Numbered from the stretch's first letter, positions 1 through 9,258 are shown. The stretch is 64,000 bases of DNA from Anaerolineae bacterium (GCA_013178165.1 JABLXG010000005.1:124001-188000); one strand, 5' to 3'. Notes: generated from the sequence alone by a model not told the origin. A program made the numbers and translations.

Positions 1-671
1 AGCGGCGTATCGAATACGTTGCGCGACGTGTTGACCAGAAAGCCCAGCCCGGCCCGCGCGCTGACGAATTCTCCCACCACCGCGCCGATCACCGAGAGCG
101 TAGCGCTAACCTTCAGCCCGCCCATCAGGACGGGCAGCGCGGCGGGCGCTTCCAGGTGGCGTAATGTCTGCCAGCGGGAGGCCTCCAGCACGCGCATCAG
201 GTCGCGCAGGTCAGCCGGGACGCTCCGCAGGCCGACGATCGTGTTGACTAGCATGGGGAAGAAGACAATCAGGGCGCAGATCAGGATTTTGCTGGTCAGC
301 CCGGAGCCAAACCAGATCACCAGCAACGGGGCGATGGCCACCGTCGGCACGGCCTGCAGGGCGACGATGTAAGGCGTCAGTGCGCGTTCCAGCAACAGGC
401 TGCGGGCGATCAGATAGCCCAGCACCAGGGCCGTGCCCGCCCCAAGGAACAGGCCCAGCAGCACAGCCTGCAGCGTCACCAGCGCGTGGCGGAGCAGCGT
501 GCCATCAGCGAGGGCACTCAGCAACCGCCCGCCAACCTCCGCCGGGGCCGGGACAAGAAACGGCGGGTACAGCCCGCTCCGGTAAATCGCTTCCCAGAGC
601 ACAATCAGCAGCAAACCGAAGATCAGCGGCGGCAACAACCGCCCACCGCGTGTATTGAGCAGGGCGCGCAT
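1..671 (-). CDS. ABC transporter inner-membrane permease, SsuC/TauC type (3' end outside window)
   Basis: Reading from ATG at 671 leftwards gives about 223 residues before the window edge, with no stop. The protein opens with a membrane segment near residues 13-31, and further hydrophobic segments follow. Near residue 170 there is a typical EAA loop (E-A-S-R-W-Q-T-L-R-H-L-E then a conserved glycine), which docks on the ATPase. The pattern fits nitrate/sulfonate/taurine-type permeases (BPD_transp_1). The ATPase and substrate-binding partners are not in view and may lie to the left. Substrate cannot be told. A truncated reading frame at a contig or window edge explains the missing C-terminus. 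Confidence 0.85.
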   Translation of the reverse strand, partial: MRALLNTRGGRLLPPLIFGLLLIVLWEAIYRSGLYPPFLVPAPAEVGGRLLSALADGTLLRHALVTLQAVLLGLFLGAGTALVLGYLIARSLLLERALTPYIVALQAVPTVAIAPLLVIWFGSGLTSKILICALIVFFPMLVNTIVGLRSVPADLRDLMRVLEASRWQTLRHLEAPAALPVLMGGLKVSATLSVIGAVVGEFVSARAGLGFLVNTSRNVFDTP

Positions 672-765
672 GGCTTCTCCAGCAGATTCACCGCGAGTAT
701 AGCAGGGCGGCGCGAGCGCCAGCAACGGCGAGCGCCGGGTTGTCAGCGACCGGAAGCCAGCCGCT

Positions 766-1953
766 TCATGAGTCCAGCCAGGCGCATAGGGCGTCATGGA
801 CGCGCGGGCGGAAGGCGGTGATCGCCGCCGGGTCGCGGCCATGGTAGACACGGTTGGTCAGCAGCGCGGCCACCAGCTCACGCTCCGGATCGATCCATAA
901 CGATGTACCGGTGAAGCCGGTGTGGCCGAAGCTGGCCGGGCTGAAACGCTCCCCGGCAGAACATTCGCCGCACGGCTGCGGGCGGATCGTCCAGCCCAGG
1001 CCGCGGTCCCCGGCCTGGCGGCGCGTCGCCTGCCGGGCGATGGCGGGCGGCAGCCAGTCCGGGGCGCGCCCACGGACGGCGTCCAGCCACTGCTGGCCAA
1101 AGCGGGCCAGCTCCGCCGCTGTACTGAACAGCCCGGCATGTCCGGCGATCCCGCCCAGGCTGGCGGCGTTCTCATCATGTACCTCGCCCTGGCAACGTCG
1201 CCCGCGCCAGCGGGCATCGAACTCCGTCGGTGCGCAGCGGGCAGTATCAAGGGGGTTAAAGGTAGTCTGGGTCAGGCCCAGCGGGCCGGTCACCCGCGCG
1301 GCGATGGTCTCCGCCAGCGTCTCCGCGCCGTCCAGCCGCCGGACGGCCTCCCCCAGCAGGATCAGGCCCAGGTCGCTGTAGTTGACCGTCCGGCCCGGCT
1401 CGTCCACAAAGGGATACCCGGCGATCAGATCAAGCGCTTTCTCCAGCCGCGCCCGATGGGGAAGCGGGTCAGGCTGGCCGGGCGGGGGCGGTGTTGGCCC
1501 GACGTTCAGGAACAGGTCGCGCCAGGGAGCCAGGCCGGAGGTGTGGGTCAGCAGGTGGAAGAACGTGATTGCGCCGGGATCGACGCGCCGATCGGTGGGG
1601 TGTTCAGCCGGCAAGCGTTCCAAGGTGTGGGGGTTCTGGCCGCCTTCAATCGGGCGTGGGCCATAGCGGGTCAACTCTGGGATCACGTCAGCAACCCGCC
1701 CCTCAAGCGCGACGCGACCCTCCGCCAGCAGCATCAGGAAGGCCGTGGTGGTGAACAGCTTGGTCACCGAGGCCAGGTCAAAGAGGGTATCAGATCGGGT
1801 CGGCTGGCGAGCAGTTTCCGGATCCAGGTAGCCGCAGGCACGCTCATAGACGAGCTGGCCGCGGTGATAGACAGCCAGGACGATAGCGGGTGCGGCAGCA
1901 TCCAGCCCGGCGGCCAGGGTGTCATTCAGGATCTGACGAGCGTCGGTGGTCAT
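766..1953 (-). CDS. Serine hydrolase of the class C beta-lactamase / penicillin-binding family
   Basis: The 395-residue product carries the three family signatures in order: S-V-T-K near residues 62-65 (nucleophile serine and lysine), Y-S-D as the second motif, and H-T-G near the C-terminus in place of KTG. Such proteins are peptidases or esterases more often than true beta-lactamases. I chose ATG 1953 because the 48-codon upstream extension (open to 2097) runs through a purine-rich repeat and matches nothing in the family. No signal peptide is evident, so it is probably cytoplasmic. It lies 94 bp upstream of the permease on the same strand. Confidence 0.88.
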   Translation of the reverse strand: MTTDARQILNDTLAAGLDAAAPAIVLAVYHRGQLVYERACGYLDPETARQPTRSDTLFDLASVTKLFTTTAFLMLLAEGRVALEGRVADVIPELTRYGPRPIEGGQNPHTLERLPAEHPTDRRVDPGAITFFHLLTHTSGLAPWRDLFLNVGPTPPPPGQPDPLPHRARLEKALDLIAGYPFVDEPGRTVNYSDLGLILLGEAVRRLDGAETLAETIAARVTGPLGLTQTTFNPLDTARCAPTEFDARWRGRRCQGEVHDENAASLGGIAGHAGLFSTAAELARFGQQWLDAVRGRAPDWLPPAIARQATRRQAGDRGLGWTIRPQPCGECSAGERFSPASFGHTGFTGTSLWIDPERELVAALLTNRVYHGRDPAAITAFRPRVHDALCAWLDS

Positions 1954-1980
1954 AGGCTGGATGATACCCCGAAGCCGGCA

Positions 1981-2055
1981 GCCGGGCCAGAGAAAGGAAG
2001 GCCAGGAGGCTAGGGGCAAGAGAAAGCAGGTCAGAGGGCTGCTCCTCCTGCCCAT
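1981..2055. repeat. Dispersed purine-rich palindromic intergenic repeat, copy A
   Basis: This stretch shares an exact 20-base word (2015-2034) with a second intergenic stretch at 57979-57998. It is also flanked by related AGGAGGC-type words and a partial inverted complement (CTCCTCCTGCC near 2042). It lies between the serine hydrolase start and the promoter of the next gene, and it is not coding. Confidence 0.6.
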
Positions 2056-2086
2056 CAATCGTGTTGGGGTTGCCCGCAGGTCTCGA

Positions 2087-2116
2087 TTGCAGGGCACGGC
2101 TGGCCCCGGCTATAAT
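2087..2116 (+). promoter_or_regulatory. Sigma-70 type promoter for the 2156 gene
   Basis: TTGCAG at 2087-2092, an 18-base spacer and a perfect TATAAT at 2111-2116, ending 39 bases before the ATG at 2156. Confidence 0.7.
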
Positions 2117-2155
2117 CGCAGTGGTGACCGGTTGGATTGAGGATAGCTGCTCCCC

Positions 2156-2578
2156 ATGGATTCATCATCATCCCCACGCCGGGAAATTCCCACCGACCAT
2201 CAGGGTGTGCTGGCCGCCGCCGTGATCATGATCCTGGTGGGGTGGATTGGCCTGTACCTGCTGGTGATGAACACGCTGCCGCTGGCCTTTCCACGCTGGC
2301 TGTTCTTCATCCTCCTTTTCACCGCCGTGACCGGTACGGCTATCCCCATTGCCCGCACGCTGAACATCCGCCTGACGCCGAAGCCGTACGCCATCCCGCC
2401 GGGCGGGGTGATCCTGCGGCAGGGGATATGGTGCGGGTTGTTTGCGGTGGTCTGCGCCTGGCTGCAAATCCCGCGCGTGCTCAACGGGGCAGTCGCCTTC
2501 TTCCTGGCGCTCAGCTTCATCGTGATCGAGATCTATCTGCGCCTGCGCGAGCGCGCTGAAGAAGTCGGGATCGACTGA
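2156..2578 (+). CDS. Small polytopic membrane protein of unknown function
   Basis: A 140-residue protein with about four hydrophobic segments (roughly residues 18-40, 45-65, 82-104 and 108-126) and a charged C-terminal tail rich in Arg and Glu. I do not recognise the family. A good promoter sits directly upstream and the coding bias matches the neighbours, so it is a real gene. No enzymatic motif is visible. Confidence 0.75.
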   Translation: MDSSSSPRREIPTDHQGVLAAAVIMILVGWIGLYLLVMNTLPLAFPRWLFFILLFTAVTGTAIPIARTLNIRLTPKPYAIPPGGVILRQGIWCGLFAVVCAWLQIPRVLNGAVAFFLALSFIVIEIYLRLRERAEEVGID

Positions 2579-2740
2579 GCCTGCCCCCCTATCTTCCTCC
2601 CATTTCCCCGCCACAAACAGGCAGCTCGCCCCTTCTCCTGAGTGCGTCGCGATCGGGCAATTTCCCCGCCAATGCGGTAAGATAGGCCTCTGTTTGAATA
2701 GCGGTATACCCGGTGAAACGCCATAAAAACGGAGCATGCA

Positions 2741-3451
2741 ATGAACCCCGTGGAACTTCCTGTCCTGACGACTCTGGCCGCTGTGGAAGCGGAATTGAAA
2801 GCGCCGGTGCCGGTGTTGCTGCTGGTCTGGCATGATCGCCCGCCCCGCCGCGACACTGAGATCGCCCTCAAAGACGCGGCGGATAAGTACGGGCGGCGGA
2901 TGCGCGCCTACATCGTTGACGCCCGCCACGACCCGGCGCTGGTGGAACGCTTTGGCCTGGGCCAGCACCCGATCCTGGTCGGCTGGTACGGGGGCGAGGA
3001 GCGCATCCGCCGCAACCGGCCCTGGAACACTGATGTGATCGGCATCGTCGAGCAGATGCTGGCGCTGGTGCCCGTCCCCGCCGGGGTGGAGGAACCGCCC
3101 GCGCCGCCCGCCGCGAATGACAAACCCGTTCATGTCACGGCGGAGACCTTTGTGGAGAAGGTGCTCAAAAGCCCGATCCCGGTGATCGTTGACTTCTGGG
3201 CGGACTGGTGCCAGCCCTGTAAGATGGTTGCGCCCATCCTGGACAAACTGGCCAAAGAATACGCCGGCAAGGTGCGCATCGCCAAAGTGGATGTCGACGC
3301 CAACCCTGAGCTGGCCGGACAATTCAACATCCGCAGCATCCCGACGCTGATGTTCGTCAAGAATGGCAAGATCCTCGGCCAATCCGCCGGGGCTGCTCCA
3401 GAAGCAGCCCTGCGTGACGTGATCCAGCAACTGATCGCGCTGCAGGTATAG
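2741..3451 (+). CDS. Tandem thioredoxin-fold protein with one redox-active domain
   Basis: The 236-residue product has two thioredoxin-like halves. The C-terminal half (about residues 130-236) is a classical thioredoxin with W-C-Q-P-C at 156-160 and the cis-proline loop I-P-T. The N-terminal half (about 1-110) has the same fold pattern (hydrophobic strand then P-R-R...), but W-H-D-R-P-P stands where W-C-G-P-C should be, so it has no redox cysteines. A linker rich in Pro and Ala joins them. GGAG seven bases upstream supports ATG 2741. It should act as a cytoplasmic disulfide reductase; the N-terminal half may bind a partner or substrate. It is followed after 22 bp by a methyltransferase. Confidence 0.88.
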   Translation: MNPVELPVLTTLAAVEAELKAPVPVLLLVWHDRPPRRDTEIALKDAADKYGRRMRAYIVDARHDPALVERFGLGQHPILVGWYGGEERIRRNRPWNTDVIGIVEQMLALVPVPAGVEEPPAPPAANDKPVHVTAETFVEKVLKSPIPVIVDFWADWCQPCKMVAPILDKLAKEYAGKVRIAKVDVDANPELAGQFNIRSIPTLMFVKNGKILGQSAGAAPEAALRDVIQQLIALQV

Positions 3452-3473
3452 AGCGCCCTGGCAGGAGTCGCGG

Positions 3474-4226
3474 GTGAGCTACTCTCCCATCATGCCATCC
3501 GGCTCCGCGCCGCTGGCCGCCGCCCGTGGCGAGCCGAGTTACGTCTGGCGAGCCGGTCAGGAACGGCGGCTGGCCCTGATCAACCGCCACGCCCCCCTGA
3601 CCGGTCGCCGGGTGCTGGAAGTAGGCTGCGGGCTGGGTATGTACACGGCCCAGTACCGTCGCCGCTTCAACGCTGAAGTCGAGGCTTTTGACGTGGAATT
3701 CGCCCGTGTGGCTCAGGCACGCGCCACCACGCCACACGCCCTGATCGCCGCCGGAGAGGCGATGCCTTACGCAGCGAACACCTTCGACGTCGTGATCGCC
3801 AACGAGGTGATCGAGCATGTGGCCGATGACCGGGCGACGGTGGCCGAGATGGTGCGCGTCTGCCGCCCCGGCGGGCGGATCGTGATCTTCTGCCCCAACC
3901 GCTGGTACCCGGTCGAGCAACACGGTCACTACTGGCGCGGCCAGTACCACTTCGGCAACACGCCGCTGATCAACTATCTGCCCGATCGGTGGCGCAATCG
4001 CCTGGCGCCCCACGTGCGGACCTACACCCGGCGTTCCCTGCTGTGCCTGCTGGCGGGCCAGCCGGTTCGGATCGTGCACTATACGCGCATCTTTGGCGGC
4101 TACGACAACATCATCGCCCGCGCCGGGGCGGCTGGCCGTCTGCTGCGCGGCATCCTCTACGCGCTGGAAAAGACGCCTCTGCGTGTGCTGGGGCTGAGTC
4201 ACCTGCTGGTGGTGGAAAAACTGTGA
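3474..4226 (+). CDS. Class I SAM-dependent methyltransferase
   Basis: A 250-residue protein with the SAM-binding motif V-L-E-V-G-C-G-L-G near residue 45, an acidic residue ending strand 2 (A-F-D-V-E), and a post-core F-D-V-V-I-A-N-E-V-I-E-H motif (Methyltransf_11/25 type). The start is GTG at 3474 with AGGAG upstream. Substrate is unknown; related proteins act on quinones, sugars or small metabolites. It probably shares a transcript with the thioredoxin gene 22 bp upstream. Confidence 0.85.
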   Translation: MSYSPIMPSGSAPLAAARGEPSYVWRAGQERRLALINRHAPLTGRRVLEVGCGLGMYTAQYRRRFNAEVEAFDVEFARVAQARATTPHALIAAGEAMPYAANTFDVVIANEVIEHVADDRATVAEMVRVCRPGGRIVIFCPNRWYPVEQHGHYWRGQYHFGNTPLINYLPDRWRNRLAPHVRTYTRRSLLCLLAGQPVRIVHYTRIFGGYDNIIARAGAAGRLLRGILYALEKTPLRVLGLSHLLVVEKL

Positions 4227-4344
4227 AAAAGCGGCAGGCTGTTGCTGCAGGTCAGTGCTACAAGCTGCCAGCTTTGCCTGATCGGTGTACACTTGGGGCG
4301 TGCCGGTTGAATAGAAGCACCCTGCTAGGAAGGCGCCAGTAGCG

Positions 4345-5679
4345 ATGTCCCAGGAGCAGTTACAGCGCGTTCAGGAGCTGATCGCCAGCGGGCGTTATGC
4401 TGAAGCGCGGGCCATCCTGCAGACCATCGATCATCCCGATGCCGCCCGCCTGCTGGAGACGCTCGCCGCTATGGAACAGGCTACCGGTCAGCAGGCCGCG
4501 GAAGATGACCGGCAACCCGGCCCGACTCCGGGCGGCGATCTGCTGACCCGCCTGCAGCAACGCCGCCGGGCGGTCGAACGGCGCGCCCCGCTCCGCACCG
4601 AAGCCGATGGCAGCCGTGTCTACGACGCTGGCACCTACCAGATGTTATGGGATTGCCAGTACTGCGGAACAACCGGCCTGCTCGGCCTGACCCACCGCTT
4701 TTGCCCCAATTGCGGCGCGGCCCAGAACCCGGACTCGCGCTACTACCCGGCGGAAGACGCGATGGTCGCTGTGGAAGACCACGAGTATGTTGGCGCGGAC
4801 CTGATCTGCCCCTCCTGCGACGCGCTCAACAGCGGCAAAGCCGAATTCTGTGGCAATTGCGGCGCGCCGCTGACCGCCGCCGCCCGCGCCAAAACACTGG
4901 AGGCGCAAACCCGCGCCGAGGGCGAGAAGTTTGCCTCCAGCGGCTCCCGCGATGTGGTCAAGGAGAAGTTCGAGGCGGAAATGACCCGCGTCGGAGTCCG
5001 TAAGCCGGATGCCGCCCGGCGGACGCCCGCCTGGTTGCCGATCGCCTTGATTGTACTGGCGGTGGTTATCTGCGGTGGGATCGCGGCCTCATTGCTGATC
5101 ACCAGAGATACGTCGGTGACGCTGATCGGCCATCGCTGGGCGCGCGAGATTCGCATCGAGGAGTACGCCGCGGTTAGTGACTCGGCCTGGTGCAATTCGC
5201 TGCCCGCCGGCGCATACAGCATCAGCCGCCGCCAGGAGGTACGCGATTACCGCCAGGTGCCGGACGGCGAAGAGTGTTCGACGGTGCGCGTGGACAACGG
5301 CGATGGCACCTTCCGCATGGAGCAGCGCTGCCAGACCCGCTACCGCAGCGAGCCAGTTTACGACGATAAGTGCTACTTTACGATCAACCGGTGGACTTAC
5401 CGGCGGGCGGCCACCGCTGGTGGGCAGCGGCTGGAGGAGCCATACTGGCCGCAGCTGACCCTGGCCTGCGCCAACCAGGTCAGCCTGGGCTGCGAACGCG
5501 AGGCCGGACGGAGCGAACAGTATATCTTGATCTTCCGCGTGGCGGAGAGTGACACCACCTACGAGTGTCCGGTGGCGTATGAGATCTGGCGCGGGGCGGC
5601 GCTGGATTCCCGCTGGAATCTGGAAGTTGGCGCGGTACTGGGCGATGCCCGTTGCGACTCGCTCCAGCGCGCCGAGTGA
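4345..5679 (+). CDS. Double zinc-ribbon membrane protein of unknown function
   Basis: The 444-residue protein begins with a helical TPR-like segment (about 1-45). It then has two zinc ribbons, C104-C107/C120-C123 and C155-C158/C169-C172, a basic linker, and one transmembrane helix near 228-250. A roughly 190-residue C-terminal domain follows, with several cysteines (including E-E-C, Q-R-C, D-K-C and L-G-C), so it is probably outside the cell. Cytoplasmic zinc ribbons joined by one helix to an extracytoplasmic domain suggest a sensor or assembly role, but I see no catalytic motif. It appears to be a single-gene transcript. Confidence 0.8.
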   Translation: MSQEQLQRVQELIASGRYAEARAILQTIDHPDAARLLETLAAMEQATGQQAAEDDRQPGPTPGGDLLTRLQQRRRAVERRAPLRTEADGSRVYDAGTYQMLWDCQYCGTTGLLGLTHRFCPNCGAAQNPDSRYYPAEDAMVAVEDHEYVGADLICPSCDALNSGKAEFCGNCGAPLTAAARAKTLEAQTRAEGEKFASSGSRDVVKEKFEAEMTRVGVRKPDAARRTPAWLPIALIVLAVVICGGIAASLLITRDTSVTLIGHRWAREIRIEEYAAVSDSAWCNSLPAGAYSISRRQEVRDYRQVPDGEECSTVRVDNGDGTFRMEQRCQTRYRSEPVYDDKCYFTINRWTYRRAATAGGQRLEEPYWPQLTLACANQVSLGCEREAGRSEQYILIFRVAESDTTYECPVAYEIWRGAALDSRWNLEVGAVLGDARCDSLQRAE

Positions 5680-5753
5680 ACCCTCAATAACGGCCCTGGC
5701 CTGTTCTGGCCACCCGGCCCTGTTTGCTGACCAGCTCAAGGAGACAGGCAAGT

Positions 5754-6848
5754 ATGACTACCCAACGCGATCACGAGCGCCTTTACAATCCTGGCCCTGT
5801 GGAAGTGCGGCGCGAGATTCTGGAAGCGCAGACTGCCTGGATGATCGGCCACCGGGGCAAGGCCTTCGCTGATCTCTATGCCCGGCTACAGGGGCCGCTG
5901 ATGCGTTCCTTTGGCGGGGGGCCTGCCCACCGTGTCTACATCTATACCTCGTCCGGCTCCGGCATCTGGGAGAGCGCCAGCCGTTGCGCCGTCCGCGATG
6001 ATCAGCCGATTCTGCACCTGGTCAACGGCGCCTTTAGCGAGCGCTGGGCCGAGGTCAGCAAGGCCAACGGTAAGCAGGTCGACGTGATTGAAGTCCCCTG
6101 GGGGCAGGCCGTCACCGCGGAGATGGTCGCTGAACGGCTCCGCGCCAGGCACTACGACGCCGTGGCCGTCACCTATAACGAGACGAGCACCGGCGTGCTC
6201 GGCCCGCTGCCGGAGATTGCCGAGGTCGTCCGCCATTACCCGGACACGCTGCTGCTGGTTGATGCGGTGTCCTGCTGGCTGGGGACGGAGATCGAAGCCG
6301 AGAAATGGGGCATCGACCTGGCCCTGGCTTCCTCGCAGAAAGCGTTTGCCCTGCCGCCGGGGATCGCCTTCGGCGCGGTCAGCGACCGCCTGCTGGTGCG
6401 GGCCAGCGAAATTCCCTTCCGCGGCTACTACTTTGACGTCCTGACGCTGGAACAGCATCACCTCAAGAACAACACCCCGGCCACACCGCCGATCAGCCTG
6501 ATGTTCGCTGCTGAGCGCCAGTTCAGGGACATCGAAGCGGAAGGCTACACCGCCCGCTACGATCGCCACCGCGCCCTGGCCGCCCGTACCCGCGAGTGGG
6601 CTGTCAGCCGCGGCTTTGAGCTGTTCAGCGCGGAAGGCTATCACAGCCCGACCGTCACCACCATCAAGAACACCCGCGGGATTGACTTCGCTGCAATGAA
6701 AGCCTTCCTCTCCGCCCGCAAGATGATGGTGGGCAGCGGCTACGGCAAGATCAAGAACGAGACGTTCCGCATCGCCCATATGGGCGACCTCCAGGCCGAA
6801 CACATGGAAGAACTGTTTGCCGCGCTGGACGAATTCCTGGGTATGTGA
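5754..6848 (+). CDS. Class V aminotransferase, alanine/serine-glyoxylate aminotransferase-like
   Basis: This 364-residue PLP enzyme opens with the family motif Y-N-P-G-P. It has D170 (which pairs with the pyridine nitrogen) and the PLP lysine K196 in S-S-Q-K-A. These features match the serine-pyruvate/alanine-glyoxylate (phosphoserine-like) branch. ATG 5754 is preferred because AAGGAG lies 10 bases upstream; a slightly longer frame opens at 5724 but lacks a ribosome site. The likely reaction is transamination between an amino donor and glyoxylate. It is followed after 7 bp by an amidohydrolase, so the two are probably co-transcribed. Confidence 0.9.
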   Translation: MTTQRDHERLYNPGPVEVRREILEAQTAWMIGHRGKAFADLYARLQGPLMRSFGGGPAHRVYIYTSSGSGIWESASRCAVRDDQPILHLVNGAFSERWAEVSKANGKQVDVIEVPWGQAVTAEMVAERLRARHYDAVAVTYNETSTGVLGPLPEIAEVVRHYPDTLLLVDAVSCWLGTEIEAEKWGIDLALASSQKAFALPPGIAFGAVSDRLLVRASEIPFRGYYFDVLTLEQHHLKNNTPATPPISLMFAAERQFRDIEAEGYTARYDRHRALAARTREWAVSRGFELFSAEGYHSPTVTTIKNTRGIDFAAMKAFLSARKMMVGSGYGKIKNETFRIAHMGDLQAEHMEELFAALDEFLGM

Positions 6849-6855
6849 GGCCCTC

Positions 6856-8463
6856 ATGATCGACCGCATCCTGCTTAACGGGCGCATCCGCACCCTCGAT
6901 CCCGCCCGTCCACTGGTCAGTGCGCTCGCCCTCATCGGCGAGCGCATCGTCGCCGTCGGGGACGACTCCCTGCGGAGCCTGGCCGGGCCGGGGACAACCG
7001 TCGATGACCTGGGTGGGCGGGATGTCCTGCCCGGCCTGACCGATGCCCACCTGCACTTTGAGTGGCTCTCCTGCTCACTGCAGGAGGTCAATCTGTTCGA
7101 AGTGCCGACGAAAGAAGAAGCCCTGCGCCGGGTGAAGGACAGGGCTGACCGTACCCCGCCCGGCGAATGGATCAGCGGGCGCGGCTGGGTGCAAGACGTG
7201 TGGCCGGATCGCACCTTCCCCACCGCTGCGGACCTGGATGCCGTCGCGCCGCGCAATCCCGTCTACCTCAAGGCCAAAAGCGGCCATGCCGCCTGGGTCA
7301 ACAGCGTGGCGCTACGCCTGGCCGGGATCACCGCCGGGACGCCCGACCCGGCTGGTGGTAGCTTCCTCCGCGATGCGGCGGGTAATCCGACCGGTATCCT
7401 GCTGGAGGACCCGGCGATGGATTGCGTCGCCCGGCTGATCCCGCGCCCACCGCTGGACACGCTGGCCGACTGGATGGCCCAGGCGCAGGCGTTGCTATGG
7501 CGCACCGGTCTGACCGGCATCCACGACTTCGATGGCCCGGCTTGCCTGGCCGCCCTGCAGCGTCTGCGGGAGCGCGGGGAACTGGGCCTGCGCGTGGTCA
7601 AGAACGTCAACGATACATGGATCGAGCACCTCTACGAGGCAGGCATCCGCTGGGGCTTCGGCGACGACTGGATTCGCATCGGCGGGCAAAAGATCTTCGC
7701 TGATGGTGCGCTCGGCCCGCGCACGGCAGCCATGATCGCGCCGTATGAGGGCGAGCCAGCCAACCGGGGCATCATTGTCACCGATAAGGAGACGATGGCC
7801 GAACGCGTGCTCAAAGCCAGCGCGCACGGCCTGCCCTCGACGATCCACGCCATCGGCGACCGCGCCGTGCACGACGTGCTGGACGTCTACGAGATGGCCC
7901 GCCGCCAGGAAGCTGAACAGGGCATCCCCCGCGCCGCCCGCCGCCACCGCATTGAGCACGTCCAGATCATCCACCCGGACGACCGGACGCGGCTGGCTGA
8001 ACTGGGTCTGATTGCCTCCATGCAGCCGATCCACGCCACCAGCGATTACCAGATGGTTGACCGTTACTGGGGCGCGCGGGGCGAGTGGGCCTATAACCTG
8101 CGCCTGCAGCAATCTCAGGGCGTGGTCATGGCCTTTGGCTCGGACGCGCCGGTTGAGCCGTTTAACCCACGGCTGGGCATCTACGCGGCAGTGGCGCGCC
8201 GCCGTCTGGATGGATCGCCGGGGCCGGGCGGCTGGCGCCCGGAGGGCGGCCTGACCCTGCCGGAAACATTGCTGGGCTTCACACAGGGGCCAGCTTACGC
8301 CGCGGGCCTGGAAGACCGGCTGGGCCGGCTGGCGCCCGGCTGCCTGGCCGATCTGATCGTGCTCGACCGCGACTGGTTCGCCGTGCCAGCGGAGGAAATC
8401 CCGGCCAGCGAGGTGCTGGGGACGATGGTCGGCGGCGTCTGGCGGCACCGGGCCTTCGGGTAA
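6856..8463 (+). CDS. YtcJ-like amidohydrolase (amidohydrolase family 3)
   Basis: The 535-residue protein has the metal-binding D-A-H-L-H at residues 63-67, the later K-I-F-A-D-G-A-L-G-P motif typical of YtcJ-type enzymes, further histidines (I-H-A-I-G-D and R-I-E-H) and the terminal metal aspartate in F-G-S-D-A-P. These mark a TIM-barrel metal-dependent hydrolase acting on an amide or C-N bond. The exact substrate of this family is usually unknown. ATG 6856 lies 7 bases after the aminotransferase stop, so the pair is likely translated from one mRNA. Confidence 0.9.
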   Translation: MIDRILLNGRIRTLDPARPLVSALALIGERIVAVGDDSLRSLAGPGTTVDDLGGRDVLPGLTDAHLHFEWLSCSLQEVNLFEVPTKEEALRRVKDRADRTPPGEWISGRGWVQDVWPDRTFPTAADLDAVAPRNPVYLKAKSGHAAWVNSVALRLAGITAGTPDPAGGSFLRDAAGNPTGILLEDPAMDCVARLIPRPPLDTLADWMAQAQALLWRTGLTGIHDFDGPACLAALQRLRERGELGLRVVKNVNDTWIEHLYEAGIRWGFGDDWIRIGGQKIFADGALGPRTAAMIAPYEGEPANRGIIVTDKETMAERVLKASAHGLPSTIHAIGDRAVHDVLDVYEMARRQEAEQGIPRAARRHRIEHVQIIHPDDRTRLAELGLIASMQPIHATSDYQMVDRYWGARGEWAYNLRLQQSQGVVMAFGSDAPVEPFNPRLGIYAAVARRRLDGSPGPGGWRPEGGLTLPETLLGFTQGPAYAAGLEDRLGRLAPGCLADLIVLDRDWFAVPAEEIPASEVLGTMVGGVWRHRAFG

Positions 8464-8550
8464 AGAGCATGCGGACAGGCACAACCACACGACCAGGGGG
8501 GCAGGCGCGGGTCTGTTTCCCCCCTGGTTTTCTGCCCTGTGACGCCGTTT

Positions 8551-8563
8551 TGTATGCTACACT
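8551..8563 (+). promoter_or_regulatory. Extended -10 promoter for the GAF protein gene
   Basis: TGC directly before TACACT (8558-8563) makes an extended -10 element. No good -35 is present. The ATG follows at 8596. Confidence 0.4.
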
Positions 8564-8595
8564 GAACAAAACGGTACACACAGAGAGGCCCGCCG

Positions 8596-9258
8596 ATGAC
8601 CAGCAACCCCACCCAGGTTCTGCAGGCGGAGATCGCCCGTCTGCGGGAGGAGAATGAACGCCTGCAGAACGAGCTTTACAACCTGCGCCAGTTCGTTCAG
8701 GCGCTGCAGGCGCTGAGCCAGGCTGAGGCCGCCTATCACTCCCACGCTGACCTGCTCCGCCTGCTGGATGAGATCGGACGGTTGACGCTGGACCTGCTTA
8801 GCGCCCCGGATGGTTCCCTGTTGCTGCTGGACCCGGAGACCGGCGAGCTGGAATTTGTCATTGTCTACGGGGTGGCGCGGGACCTGACTGGCACGCGCCT
8901 GCAGCCGGGCGAAGGCATCGCCGGCTGGGTCGCCGCCGAGGGCAAGCCATGTATCGTACCCGATGTCCGGGTGGACCCGCGCTTTTCCGCCCGCATTGAT
9001 CAGCTCACCCATTTCCAGACCAAGTCCATCGCCGCTGCCCCGCTGATCGGCAACGGGCATATCCTGGGCGTGGTAGAAGTGCTCAACCGCCCGGAAGACG
9101 ATCCGTTTGACGCACTGGATCAGGCCCTGCTGGCGCTGTTCTGCCGCTTCGCCGGGGAAGCGCTGGCAAACATCGAGCAGGCCACGCGGGAAGCGGAACT
9201 GCTGGAGCCGCCGGATTACGGTCTGGAGCCAGAAGGCGGTGCTCAGGGTTTGCGGTAG
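8596..9258 (+). CDS. GAF-domain protein with N-terminal coiled coil
   Basis: A 220-residue protein. Residues 5-45 form a heptad-rich coiled coil (leucines and Glu/Arg/Asn repeats). Residues about 50-195 form a GAF domain with the typical G-E-G-I-A-G-W-V core and the C-terminal V-L-N-R-P motif. There is no output domain, so it is a stand-alone ligand or redox sensor that probably dimerises and binds a partner kinase or regulator encoded elsewhere. Its last 16 bases overlap the end of the convergent pterin dehydratase gene. Confidence 0.85.
   Translation: MTSNPTQVLQAEIARLREENERLQNELYNLRQFVQALQALSQAEAAYHSHADLLRLLDEIGRLTLDLLSAPDGSLLLLDPETGELEFVIVYGVARDLTGTRLQPGEGIAGWVAAEGKPCIVPDVRVDPRFSARIDQLTHFQTKSIAAAPLIGNGHILGVVEVLNRPEDDPFDALDQALLALFCRFAGEALANIEQATREAELLEPPDYGLEPEGGAQGLR

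Noticed and set aside
922-2013. Plus-strand open frame of 363 codons
   Set aside because: It lies antisense to the serine hydrolase gene. The product is low-complexity and Arg/Gly/Pro-rich, typical of shadows in GC-rich DNA.
2168-3430. Minus-strand open frame of 420 codons
   Set aside because: Antisense to two well-supported genes, including the thioredoxin protein with its W-C-Q-P-C motif. No family signature.
5886-7256. Minus-strand open frame of 456 codons
   Set aside because: Antisense to the aminotransferase and amidohydrolase, both with clear motifs. The product is compositionally biased.
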